Source of the DNA: Catellatospora methionotrophica
GTDB taxonomy: Bacteria > Actinomycetota > Actinomycetes > Mycobacteriales > Micromonosporaceae
DNA length: 64,000 nt
Assembly: GCF_011297335.1 (NCBI RefSeq)
Contig: NZ_JAAOTJ010000011.1
Span: 62,001 to 126,000 of the forward strand
Direction: 5' to 3'
This document shows positions 33,981 to 41,784 of this stretch, in pieces; position 1 is the stretch's first letter, and every line of letters starts with the position of its first letter. A program made the position numbers and the translations under genes. Below the pieces are notes generated by a model that was given only the letters and a program-made list of their open reading frames with translations, did not search any database and was not told where the DNA came from.

Positions 33981-35345
33981 TCAGCAGAGGCCGCCGCAGC
34001 CGCCGGTCGGCGGGAACTGCGCCCCGTCCATCGGGTGCGGCAGGTCGTTGGCGTACCTCGGCTGGGCGTGCGTGGTCAGCTTCGGCTCGACCAGGACGAA
34101 CTCGCCGACGTAGTCCGGGTCGATGTTGACGATCACGCTCGGGTCGGGGACCTCCGGGTTGCCGCCGCCGGGCGGGGTCCAGCCCTGGACCACGTTGATG
34201 GCCGCGCCGCGTACCCGCAGCACGCCCTGGATCATCTCCTCGGTGACCACGACCGGAGCCTGGCTCTCGTCGAAGTAGCCGCCCGACGAGCCGACCTGGG
34301 TGCAGTTCTCGCCGTTCTCGTCGCACCGGCTGGTGGTCGACCCGCCCGTGGTGTTACCGCCCGCCGGGGTCGAGGACTCGGAGTGGGTGACGACGGTGCC
34401 GGTGACCTTGCCGTCCTCGTCCCGCTTGTACGTCGTCTTGTCGGTCTGGCTCTCCTTGCCGCCGTCGGGATCGGTGCGGGTGACCGTCGTGGAGACCGAC
34501 TCGACCTTGCCGTCAGCGCCGGTCACGGTCGTGGTCTCGGTCTCGACGCGGGTGTCGCCGTCGTAGCCGAAGTCCCGGTCGATGCTCACCATCGGGCCGT
34601 TGGAGCCGTCCGGGTTGGTGTACGCGATCTCGGTCCGGCCGGTGTCCCGGTCGACCCGCGTGTGCGCCGACGAGCCGTCGTAGTACTGGGTGACGTCGCC
34701 GAAGCCGTCGTCGTCGCGCTGGTTGTCCTTGACCCCGCCCCGGTTGGCCGCGAACGACGCGCCGCCACCCGCGCTGATCAGCGAGATGTCGAGGCTGCCC
34801 AGTTTGAGCCCGGCGGGCAGCCCGCTGCCGCCCGAGCCGGGCAGGTCCAGGCCCAGGGTCATCCCGTCCTTGCCCGGGTTGAGGCCGAACGAGGACAGCA
34901 GTTCCGCGCTGATGCCCATCCGGGCCAGCGAGTCCTTGCGGGTGGGCAGCGGGAACGACTCCAGCCAGCCCCGGTCGACCTGCTGGCGCAGCTTGACCGT
35001 CTCCAGCGGCAGCAGCACGAAGACGCCCTGGCCGTACTCGAACGACGGCAGCGACCGCCCGATCGCCAGCTCGGCGATCACCTGCGGGGACGGGTGGCTC
35101 TTCGGGTCGAACGGGTCCGTGCGCGCGACCAGCTCGTCGGCGTCGCAGTAACCGTCGCCGTCGGAGTCGATGACCCGCCAGGCGATGTAGCACATGCTCA
35201 GGTCGCAGAACTTGACCTGCTTGTACGGGCGGCGCGGCGGCTCCTCGGCCGCGGCGGCCGGGGCGGCGAGGGCGGCGGTGGAGAACGTCAGCGCGCCCGC
35301 AGCGGCGAGCAGCCTGCGGGCGAGGGTGTGGGTTGTGCGTGTCAT
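33981..35345 (-). CDS. Secreted protein with calcium-binding-type motif
   Basis: 454 aa with a signal peptide (LARRLLAAAGALTFSTAALA, cleavage near APAAAA). Near residue 60, DSDGDGYCDADELVARTDP is a thrombospondin-type-3/EF-hand-like calcium loop, with cysteines nearby. The middle is low complexity with many Asp, Thr and Gly (TRTDPDGGKESQTDKTTYK region) and repeating YxxDxxG strands; the C-terminal 90 residues look like a compact Pro-rich domain ending GGCGGLC. No catalytic motif. Resembles large toxin-like or matrix proteins of actinomycetes, but I do not recognise it. Confidence 0.65.
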   Translation of the reverse strand: MTRTTHTLARRLLAAAGALTFSTAALAAPAAAAEEPPRRPYKQVKFCDLSMCYIAWRVIDSDGDGYCDADELVARTDPFDPKSHPSPQVIAELAIGRSLPSFEYGQGVFVLLPLETVKLRQQVDRGWLESFPLPTRKDSLARMGISAELLSSFGLNPGKDGMTLGLDLPGSGGSGLPAGLKLGSLDISLISAGGGASFAANRGGVKDNQRDDDGFGDVTQYYDGSSAHTRVDRDTGRTEIAYTNPDGSNGPMVSIDRDFGYDGDTRVETETTTVTGADGKVESVSTTVTRTDPDGGKESQTDKTTYKRDEDGKVTGTVVTHSESSTPAGGNTTGGSTTSRCDENGENCTQVGSSGGYFDESQAPVVVTEEMIQGVLRVRGAAINVVQGWTPPGGGNPEVPDPSVIVNIDPDYVGEFVLVEPKLTTHAQPRYANDLPHPMDGAQFPPTGGCGGLC

Positions 35346-35448
35346 GGCCCGGATGCTGTCAGCCGCCCGGCCGGTGATCGAGCTTCTGCAAGGTCACCGA
35401 CACTCCCTGCCCGCCGTACCTAGGGAACCCACCAGGGTGCCCGGCCTC

Positions 35449-35522
35449 GATCGTCGGACTCGCCCGGCAGGTGTGCGTAGCTGGGGCCGTCATCGCCCAC
35501 CTGCCTGGCGAGTCCGACGATC
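35449..35522 (-). terminator. 25-bp hairpin at the end of the MFS gene
   Basis: Arms 35449-35473 and 35498-35522 pair at 24 of 25 positions. It overlaps the MFS stop codon (35521-35523). The loop-proximal sequence is related to the hairpin at 54577. Confidence 0.7.
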
Positions 35523-36903
35523 ACGAGGCTGTGTCGCGGGAGGACAGCGCGGCGGCGGCGTCGGCGTCGTAGCCGGGCCAGGCGCGCAGCACGATCAGGC
35601 TGCCCACCACCAGCGGCGCGATGACCACGGCGTACGCCCAGCGCAGGGAACCGGTCGCGTCGGAGGCCTCGCCGATGAGCCACGGCCCGAGCGCGCCGCC
35701 CAGCGTGATGACCGACTGCAGCACCGCGAAGCCCAGGCCGCGCCGCGACGCGGCGACCACGTCGGCGTTGGCGGCGGTCAGGTTCGCGATGGCCCCGGCG
35801 AAGCCGACGTTGGCCAGTCCGAAGCAGACCACCTGCGGCACGAACGGGCCGACCGCGACCGCCCCGGCCAGCGCGAGCGTTCCGAACAGCAGTGACCAGC
35901 CGCCGAGGCGCACCCGCCAGCCCGGTCGGCGGCCGTGCCCCCGGTCGCCGAGCCAGCTGCCCAGCCCGATTCCGGCGAGGATGCCGACCAGGCCCGCACC
36001 GCCGCCCACCGCCGCCGAGGCGGCCTCGTCGAGCCCGAACTCGCGCTGGTAGAACGACGGCATCCAGAAGAACAGCCCGCCGAGCCCGAAGAACAGGATG
36101 CTCAGCCCGCTCACCACGGACCGCAGCGTGCGGATCGCCCACAGCTCGCGCACCTGACCCATGAGCCCGGCCATGCCCGGCTTGGGCGGCGCGGCCTGCA
36201 CCGCACCCGCGTCCACCGCGTCCGGGTCGGCGTACCAGGAGCTGAGGCGGTCCCCGACGCCCCGGACGGGCTCGCGCACGGTGAGCATGAGCAGCGCGAT
36301 GACCGCGCCGGGGATCGCGACGAGGAAGAACCCGGTCCGCCAGTCGTACGCCTTGGCCAGCGCCCCGCCCGCGATGACCCCGATCGGCAGGCCCGCGAAG
36401 TACGCGGCGCGTTCCAGGCCGTACGCGCGGGCCCGGCTGGGTCCGGGGTAGAGGTCGCCGAGCAGGCTGGACGACGGCGGGTTGTAGAGCTGCCCGGCCG
36501 CGCCGAGCAGCACCCGCACCCCGAACAGCATGGCGTAGGAGCCGGCCAGCCCGGTGCCGAGGGTGAGCAGCGCCCACACCGCCACCACGGCCGCCACGGT
36601 CCAGGTGCGCCGCCCGGTGTCGGCCAGCCGCCCGGCGGGCAGCAGCAGGAGCACCGCGGCGATGGCCCCGGCGGTGGCGATCGCGCCCGCCGCGCCGTCG
36701 TCGAATCCGAACTCGCGCTGGATCGCGGGCAGCGCCCCGGCCAGCAGGTTGTACTCGATCCGGTCGATGAGCGCGACCAGGGCGATGCAGACGGCGGGCC
36801 ACCAGCCGAACGGAGCGGCCTTGCCGCGGGCCACCCGCACCGGGGGCCGCCCCGGATACGCCGCGATCTCGCGGACCTGCTCGTCGACGGCGGGGACGGC
36901 CAT
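35521..36903 (-). CDS. MFS transporter (spinster-like/organic-acid type)
   Basis: 460 aa, 12 membrane segments, ATG at 36903 with TGGAGG upstream. ALIDRIEYNLLAGALPAIQREFGF in TM1 and PAGRLADTGRRTWTV (motif A) mark the major facilitator fold; the long central loop holds SSWYADPDAVDAGAVQ. It resembles spinster-like and anion-symporter members. Its promoter carries an exact copy of the operator found before the CoA-transferase at 46080. I infer that it imports the substrate of the catabolic island. Confidence 0.88.
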   Translation of the reverse strand: MAVPAVDEQVREIAAYPGRPPVRVARGKAAPFGWWPAVCIALVALIDRIEYNLLAGALPAIQREFGFDDGAAGAIATAGAIAAVLLLLPAGRLADTGRRTWTVAAVVAVWALLTLGTGLAGSYAMLFGVRVLLGAAGQLYNPPSSSLLGDLYPGPSRARAYGLERAAYFAGLPIGVIAGGALAKAYDWRTGFFLVAIPGAVIALLMLTVREPVRGVGDRLSSWYADPDAVDAGAVQAAPPKPGMAGLMGQVRELWAIRTLRSVVSGLSILFFGLGGLFFWMPSFYQREFGLDEAASAAVGGGAGLVGILAGIGLGSWLGDRGHGRRPGWRVRLGGWSLLFGTLALAGAVAVGPFVPQVVCFGLANVGFAGAIANLTAANADVVAASRRGLGFAVLQSVITLGGALGPWLIGEASDATGSLRWAYAVVIAPLVVGSLIVLRAWPGYDADAAAALSSRDTAS

Positions 36904-36950
36904 GCGCCTACCTCCAGGGCTTCGACCGGGCGTGCGGCCCGGTGCCGTGC

Positions 36951-36988
36951 ATCCTATGTACGGGAAACGGCGTTTCGCTAGAGGAACC
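36951..36988 (-). promoter_or_regulatory. MFS promoter with IclR-type operator (site A)
   Basis: Minus-strand -10 TAGGAT (36956-36951), and upstream the 17-mer GTTTCGCTAGAGGAACC (36972-36988 on the plus strand), preceded by GGAAACG. The whole block matches 46085-46125 at about nine of ten positions, pointing to promoter duplication and common control. Confidence 0.65.
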
Positions 36989-37046
36989 GGCGCGCGATCA
37001 AGCGACGCACTCCCCCGAAACGCGCTGCGCCGCAGGTACGGCGGCC

Positions 37047-37052
37047 TAGCCT
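37047..37052 (+). promoter_or_regulatory. Leaderless -10 box for the FAD oxidoreductase
   Basis: TAGCCT 6 nt before the ATG at 37059. Confidence 0.5.
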
Positions 37053-37058
37053 GGGCGT

Positions 37059-38315
37059 ATGGCGGAACAGTGCGACGTGGCCGTCGTCGGCGCGGGCCTG
37101 GCCGGGCTGGTCGCCGCCCGGCGGATCACCGAGGCGGGACTGCGGGTGACCGTGCTGGAGGCGTCCGACGACATCGGCGGGAGGGTGCGCACCGACACCG
37201 TCGACGGCTTCCTGCTCGACCGCGGCTTCCAGACCATCTGCCCGGCGTACCCGGCGCTGCAGGAGGAGTGCGACCTGTCCGAGCTGCACCTGCGGCCGTT
37301 CACGCGCGGGGTCGCGGTGCACTGGGGCGGGCGCACCCACCAGCTGCGCCCCGGCCCGACCGCCGCGCTCGCGCTGGCCGCCGGGCTGGTGCCGCCCGCC
37401 GACGGGCTGACCCTGGTCGAACTGGCCGCCCGGGACACGCTCGGCTCGACGGCCGCGGTGCTGCGCCAGCCCGACCTGTCCACCCTGGACGAGCTCAAGG
37501 CGGCCGACGTGTCGCCGGTGACCGTGGACCGGGTGCTGCGGCCCTTCCTGGCCGGGGTGTTCCTGGAGGACCGGCTCGACACCTCGGGGCGCTTCTTCCA
37601 CCTCATGTGGCGCATGTTCCTGCGCGGCGGCGCGGCCGTGCCCGCCCAGGGCATGCAGGCCCTGCCCCGGCTGCTCGCGTCCCGGCTGCCGCTGGGCACG
37701 ATCCGCACCGGCGCGCGGGTGGACGCGCTGACCCCGCACGGCGTGGCGGTGCACGGCGGCGAGGAGATCGCCGCGCGGGCCGTCGTGGTGGCCACCGACG
37801 GGAACACGGCCGCCGCCCTGCTGCCCGGCCTGCGTACGCCCGCCTGGCACGGGGTGACGACGTTCTACCACGCGTGCTTCGGGGCCCCGTCGGCTCACCC
37901 GATGCTGACCGTGGACCCCGGCGGCGGCGGCCTGATCGCCAACACGGTCGTCATGACCGCCGCGGCCGCGGGCTACTCCACCGACGGCCGCGCCCTGATC
38001 GCCACGTCCACCCTGGACACCGTCACCCCGGTCGACGTGCTGCAACGGGCGATCCGGGCCCGCCTGTCGGTGCTGTACGAGGTGCCGACCGACGGCTGGC
38101 AGTTCCTGGACGCATACCGCATCCCGCACGCGCTGCCCGCGATGCCCGCCCCGCACCGGATGCGCCGCCCGGTGCGCCACGGCCCCGGCCGCTACGTCTG
38201 CGGCGACCACCGCGACACCAGCTCGATCCAGGGTGCCCTGGTCTCCGGCCGCCGCGCCGCCGACGCGGTGCTCGCCGACCTCGGCGCCCGCGTCTACGCG
38301 GCGGGCCGGGTCTGA
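37059..38315 (+). CDS. FAD/NAD(P)-dependent amine-oxidase-fold oxidoreductase
   Basis: 418 aa. VAVVGAGLAGLVAARRITE is the Rossmann FAD motif and LEASDDIGGRVRTD the second FAD-binding signature of the protoporphyrinogen oxidase/phytoene desaturase/monoamine oxidase superfamily. C-terminal YVCGDHRDTSSIQGALVSGRRAAD closes the FAD site. The substrate domain lies between. Substrate unknown; carotenoid-, amine- or porphyrin-type all remain possible. Leaderless and monocistronic, divergent from the MFS gene with which it shares the operator region, so it could belong to the same regulon. Confidence 0.88.
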   Translation: MAEQCDVAVVGAGLAGLVAARRITEAGLRVTVLEASDDIGGRVRTDTVDGFLLDRGFQTICPAYPALQEECDLSELHLRPFTRGVAVHWGGRTHQLRPGPTAALALAAGLVPPADGLTLVELAARDTLGSTAAVLRQPDLSTLDELKAADVSPVTVDRVLRPFLAGVFLEDRLDTSGRFFHLMWRMFLRGGAAVPAQGMQALPRLLASRLPLGTIRTGARVDALTPHGVAVHGGEEIAARAVVVATDGNTAAALLPGLRTPAWHGVTTFYHACFGAPSAHPMLTVDPGGGGLIANTVVMTAAAAGYSTDGRALIATSTLDTVTPVDVLQRAIRARLSVLYEVPTDGWQFLDAYRIPHALPAMPAPHRMRRPVRHGPGRYVCGDHRDTSSIQGALVSGRRAADAVLADLGARVYAAGRV

Positions 38316-38340
38316 CCCGCCCGGCTCCCGAACACCGGCG

Positions 38341-38382
38341 GTGCCGGGCGCGGACCCCCGATCGGCGGCTCGCACCCGGCAC
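38341..38382. terminator. Imperfect hairpin between convergent genes
   Basis: Arms 38341-38352 and 38371-38382 pair at 11 of 12 positions around 18 nt. Confidence 0.45.
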
Positions 38383-38393
38383 CCCTGTCTCAC

Positions 38394-39290
38394 CTAGGCG
38401 ACGCCCTCGAACACGACCTGTGGGTCGCCGGTCGCGCCAGGGCCCCACACGGCGTCGTACGCCGACGTGTCGCCCGCCAGGTAGTACCGGAACCAGTCGG
38501 TCAGCACCCGCCGCGTGATCTGCAGCTGGACCGCCCGGGTGATGGTGCCGCTGTCGCAGAACGCCGACGAGGTGTCGATGAAGCCGCAGTGGAAGCCGCC
38601 CTTGATGGTGCGCAGCTGCTTGGGCGCGGCCTTGCCGTTGTAGATCGGGCGCTGGTGGCTCGCGATCGGCGCGGTGCCGTCCTTCTCCCCCGCGACCAGC
38701 ATCATCGGCACCCGCACCGAGGCCGCGGCGGCCGCCGCCGACGGGTTGGTCTCGGCTGCCGCGAGGTTGGCCACCGTGGTCACCGCGGGGTTGCGGGACG
38801 CGGCCAGCACGCTCGCGCCGCCGCCCATCGAGTGGCCGGACAGGCCCAGCCTGGTGGTGACGATGTGCGCGTTGAACCGCGAGCCCGTCGTGGTGTCCTG
38901 CGCGACCAACCAGGTGAGCTGCGCGTTGAGGTCGTCGGCGAAGGCGCTGTGGCTCGGGAACAGGCTGCCCTGCGAGGTCGGCGCGGCCACCACGAAGCCC
39001 CACGAGGCCAGGTGCTGCATGGTGCTGTAGTACTTGCTGACGCTCTGCAGGAAGCCGTGCCCGAACGCGATGGCCGGGAAGCGCCCGGCGGCCACGGCCG
39101 CGTTCTGCCCCGCGGCGGCCGCCGGGTAGTAGATCCGGGCGCTGAAGGAGCGGCCGGAGGCGCTGACCGAGGCGTCGACATAGCCCACGGCGTACGCCCC
39201 GGGGGTGGAGCTGTCGGCCGCGGCGGGCGAGCCGAAGCCCGCCACCCCCGCGGTGATCAGTGCCAGCACGAGGATCGCTCGTCTGAACAT
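38394..39290 (-). CDS. Secreted alpha/beta hydrolase (cutinase/dienelactone-hydrolase-like)
   Basis: 298 aa from ATG at 39290 with AGAGGA 6 nt upstream. Signal peptide RRAILVLALITAGVAGFG, cleavage near PAAA. The triad can be placed: Ser in GLSGHSMGGG, Asp in AGEKDGTAP, His in KGGFHCGF; AFGHGFLQ forms the oxyanion turn. Overall like the extracellular polyester hydrolases (bacterial cutinase/lipase-1 group and chlorophyllase-like) that open ester bonds; a Cys pair may stabilise the C-terminus. A weaker copy of the regulon operator lies 47 bp upstream. Possible first step of the island outside the cell. Confidence 0.88.
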   Translation of the reverse strand: MFRRAILVLALITAGVAGFGSPAAADSSTPGAYAVGYVDASVSASGRSFSARIYYPAAAAGQNAAVAAGRFPAIAFGHGFLQSVSKYYSTMQHLASWGFVVAAPTSQGSLFPSHSAFADDLNAQLTWLVAQDTTTGSRFNAHIVTTRLGLSGHSMGGGASVLAASRNPAVTTVANLAAAETNPSAAAAAASVRVPMMLVAGEKDGTAPIASHQRPIYNGKAAPKQLRTIKGGFHCGFIDTSSAFCDSGTITRAVQLQITRRVLTDWFRYYLAGDTSAYDAVWGPGATGDPQVVFEGVA

Positions 39291-39336
39291 CGATATTCCT
39301 CTCATCGAGGGGATCTGGTTCGCACAGTGGAACACC

Positions 39337-39353
39337 GTTTCCCTCTACGAGAC
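39337..39353 (-). promoter_or_regulatory. Operator-like site D before the alpha/beta hydrolase
   Basis: On the minus strand GTCTCGTAGAGGGAAAC, matching consensus GTTTCGC-NNN-RGGAAAC except at positions 3 and 7. Confidence 0.45.
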
Positions 39354-39388
39354 AAGCAATGATGTATGCCAATGTGTCGATATCCAGG

Positions 39389-40159
39389 TCAGGCCGCCCA
39401 GGACGGCTTGCGCCGTTGCAGGAACGCGGTCATACCCTCGACCGCCTCATCGGTGGCGAACAGCCGCGCCGACTCCTGCGCCAGCCGCGCCCCGTGTTCG
39501 TCCAGCGCGCGGCGCACCACAGCCGTGGTGAGCAGCTTGGACGCGGCCAGCCCCTGCGGCGACGCGGCGCGCAGCCCGTCCAGCACCTCGCCGAGCAGCG
39601 CATCCACGTCGCCCCCGGTCTGCGTGACGAGTCCGCAGGCGACGGCGGCCTCGGCGTCGAACACCTCGCCGGTCAGGTAGTAGCGCGCGGCGGCCCGCTC
39701 GGGCATCCGGGTGAGCGTCGTCAGCGAGATCACGGCTGGGGCCACGCCGAGCCTGGCCTCGGTGAACGCGAACCCGGACGCGGGCCCGGCCAGCGCGATG
39801 TCGCACGCGCCGAGCAGGCCGAGCCCGCCCGCGCGCACCTGCCCGTCGATCCGCGCCACCACCGGTTTCGGCAGCTCAACGATGGTGCGCAGCAGTGCCG
39901 ACAGCCGTGCGGTGCCCTCGGCTATCCCGCCGCCGGCGGCCTCGGTCAGGTCCGCTCCCGCACAGAACACCCGCCCCGTGTGGGTCAGCACCACGGCGCG
40001 TACGCCGGGGTCGGCCGCGGCGGCGGCCAGGGCGTCACCGAGCTGTGCGACCAGCGCCGACGACAGGGCGTTGCGGTTGTGCGGGGAGTCCAATGTCAGC
40101 GTCGCGACGGCGCGCTCGACCGTCGAGGTCACGAGGTTCAGCACGGCGTCCACCCTCAT
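39389..40159 (-). CDS. Enoyl-CoA hydratase/isomerase family protein
   Basis: 256 aa from ATG at 40159 (GTG at 40162 possible). Crotonase fold: LDSPHNRNALSSALV, the oxyanion-hole segments RVFCAGADL and VRAGGLGLLGACDIALAG, and FTEARLGVAPAVISL. The two catalytic Glu of true enoyl-CoA hydratases are not both evident; the GACDIA/ARLGVAP region keeps one acidic position. Membership is certain, the reaction is not (hydratase, isomerase or hydrolase). Divergent from the aldehyde dehydrogenase across a perfect 14-bp palindrome. Confidence 0.88.
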   Translation of the reverse strand: MRVDAVLNLVTSTVERAVATLTLDSPHNRNALSSALVAQLGDALAAAAADPGVRAVVLTHTGRVFCAGADLTEAAGGGIAEGTARLSALLRTIVELPKPVVARIDGQVRAGGLGLLGACDIALAGPASGFAFTEARLGVAPAVISLTTLTRMPERAAARYYLTGEVFDAEAAVACGLVTQTGGDVDALLGEVLDGLRAASPQGLAASKLLTTAVVRRALDEHGARLAQESARLFATDEAVEGMTAFLQRRKPSWAA

Positions 40160-40176
40160 CACCAGGCCGATAAAAG

Positions 40177-40190
40177 TCAAGCGCGCTTGA
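40177..40190. promoter_or_regulatory. Perfect palindrome TCAAGCGCGCTTGA, probable operator
   Basis: 14-bp perfect palindrome 18 bp upstream of the crotonase start and 72 bp upstream of the aldehyde dehydrogenase, in an AT-rich stretch. The form (CAAG-N4-CTTG) suits a TetR-type regulator of fatty-acid or sterol genes. No such regulator gene is in the window. Confidence 0.5.
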
Positions 40191-40249
40191 TTTATATTGC
40201 GCTGACCTGCGTTGATGCGGCTACCTCTTGCGTTTGCGGCGCGAAGGGC

Positions 40250-40255
40250 TACCGT
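40250..40255 (+). promoter_or_regulatory. Leaderless -10 box for the aldehyde dehydrogenase
   Basis: TACCGT 6 nt before the ATG at 40262. Confidence 0.5.
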
Positions 40256-40261
40256 GCACGC

Positions 40262-41764
40262 ATGGGCACCCCTCAGTCCCGTGGGGCCGACGCCACCCCG
40301 CTGGCACCGCTGTCCGGTGAGCCGCTGCCGCCCGTGCGGCAGTCCACTGCCGACGACGTCGCACTGGCCTACGTCCGCGCCCGCGCGGCCCAGACCGGCT
40401 GGGCGGCGCTGTCGCCGCGCGAGCGGGCCCGGCCGGTGCGCCGCTTCGCCGCGCTGCTGCTGCGCCGCCAGGACGAGATCCTCGACCTGGTGCAGCGCGA
40501 GACGGGCAAGGCCAGGCTGCACGCGCACGAGGAGGTGCTGGACGCGGCACTGGTCAGCACCTACTACGCCCGCCGCGCGCCGCGCCTGCTGCGGCCCCGC
40601 CGCCGGGGCGGCGCGCTGCCGCTGCTGACGTACGCGGTGGAGGTGCGCCATCCGCTCGGCGTGGTCGGGGTGATCACGCCGTGGAACTATCCGCTGGCGC
40701 TGGCCGTCACCGACATCGTGCCCGCACTGCTGGCGGGCAACGCCGTCGTGCACAAGCCGGACACGCAGACCGCCCGGACCGCCGCCTGGGCGCGTGACCT
40801 GATGACCGAGGCCGGCCTGCCGAGCGCCGTGTGGCAGCAGGTCGTCGGCGAGCCCGCCGACATCGGCGACGCGCTGCTCGACGGCGCGGACCACCTGTGC
40901 CTGACCGGTTCCACGGCCGCGGGCCGGGCGGTGGCGGCCCGCGCCGGGCGGCGGCTCATCGGCTGCTCGCTGGAGCTGGGCGGCAAGAACGCCCTGCTGG
41001 TACGCGCCGACGCCGACCTCGACCAGGCCGCCCACGCCGCCGTACGGGCCTGCTTCGCCAGTGCCGGGCAGCTGTGCCTGTCCGCCGAGCGCATCATCGT
41101 GCACGACAGCGTGCGCGACGCGTTCCTGGACCGCTTCCTGCCCCTGGTGCGCGGGCTGCGGCTGGGCGCCGACCTGGACTACGGCCCGCAGATGGGCTCA
41201 CTCAGCCTGCCCCGGGTGCTGGCCACGGTGCGCCGCCACGTCGAGGACGCGACCACGCACGGCGCGACGGTGCTGGCCGGTGGCGCGGCCCGCCCCGACC
41301 TGGGCCCGCTGTTCCACGAGCCGACCGTGCTGACCGGGGTCACCCCCGCCATGGCGGTGTACCGCGAGGAGACGTTCGGGCCGGTGGTGGCCGTGTACGG
41401 CGTGCCGGGCGACGACGCGGCCGTCGAGTTGGCCAACGACACCGAGTACGGGCTCAACGCGGCCGTGTTCAGCCGGGACACTCCGGCGGCGCGGGCGCTG
41501 GCGCGGCGGTTGCGGGCCGGGACGGTGAACATCAACGAGGGGTACGCGGCGGCGTACGCCTCGCACGACGCGCCCATGGGCGGCATGAAGTCGTCCGGGC
41601 TCGGCCGCCGCCACGGGACCGCCGGGCTGCTCGCGTACACCGCCGCCCAGACCATCGCCCAGCAGCGGCTGAACCTCACCCCACCGGCCGGTCCCGGGCA
41701 GGCCCGCTACGCCCGCGCGCTGACCGCCGCCGTGCGCGCGATGCAACTGCTCCACCTGCGCTGA
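40262..41764 (+). CDS. Aldehyde dehydrogenase (succinate-semialdehyde type)
   Basis: 500 aa, complete ALDH fold oxidising an aldehyde with NAD(P)+. VVGVITPWNYPLALAVTDI holds the oxyanion Asn; LTGSTAAGRAV is the coenzyme-binding turn; SLELGGKNALLV contains the general-base Glu; ASAGQLCLSAERI contains the nucleophilic Cys. YREETFGPVVAVY and GTVNINEGYAAAYA complete the pattern. Closest in style to succinate-semialdehyde and broad aliphatic aldehyde dehydrogenases. Operon with the acyl-CoA synthetase (20-bp gap), so the product acid is probably activated to a CoA thioester. Confidence 0.92.
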   Translation: MGTPQSRGADATPLAPLSGEPLPPVRQSTADDVALAYVRARAAQTGWAALSPRERARPVRRFAALLLRRQDEILDLVQRETGKARLHAHEEVLDAALVSTYYARRAPRLLRPRRRGGALPLLTYAVEVRHPLGVVGVITPWNYPLALAVTDIVPALLAGNAVVHKPDTQTARTAAWARDLMTEAGLPSAVWQQVVGEPADIGDALLDGADHLCLTGSTAAGRAVAARAGRRLIGCSLELGGKNALLVRADADLDQAAHAAVRACFASAGQLCLSAERIIVHDSVRDAFLDRFLPLVRGLRLGADLDYGPQMGSLSLPRVLATVRRHVEDATTHGATVLAGGAARPDLGPLFHEPTVLTGVTPAMAVYREETFGPVVAVYGVPGDDAAVELANDTEYGLNAAVFSRDTPAARALARRLRAGTVNINEGYAAAYASHDAPMGGMKSSGLGRRHGTAGLLAYTAAQTIAQQRLNLTPPAGPGQARYARALTAAVRAMQLLHLR

Positions 41765-41784
41765 CCACTCCGGAGAGGACAGCA

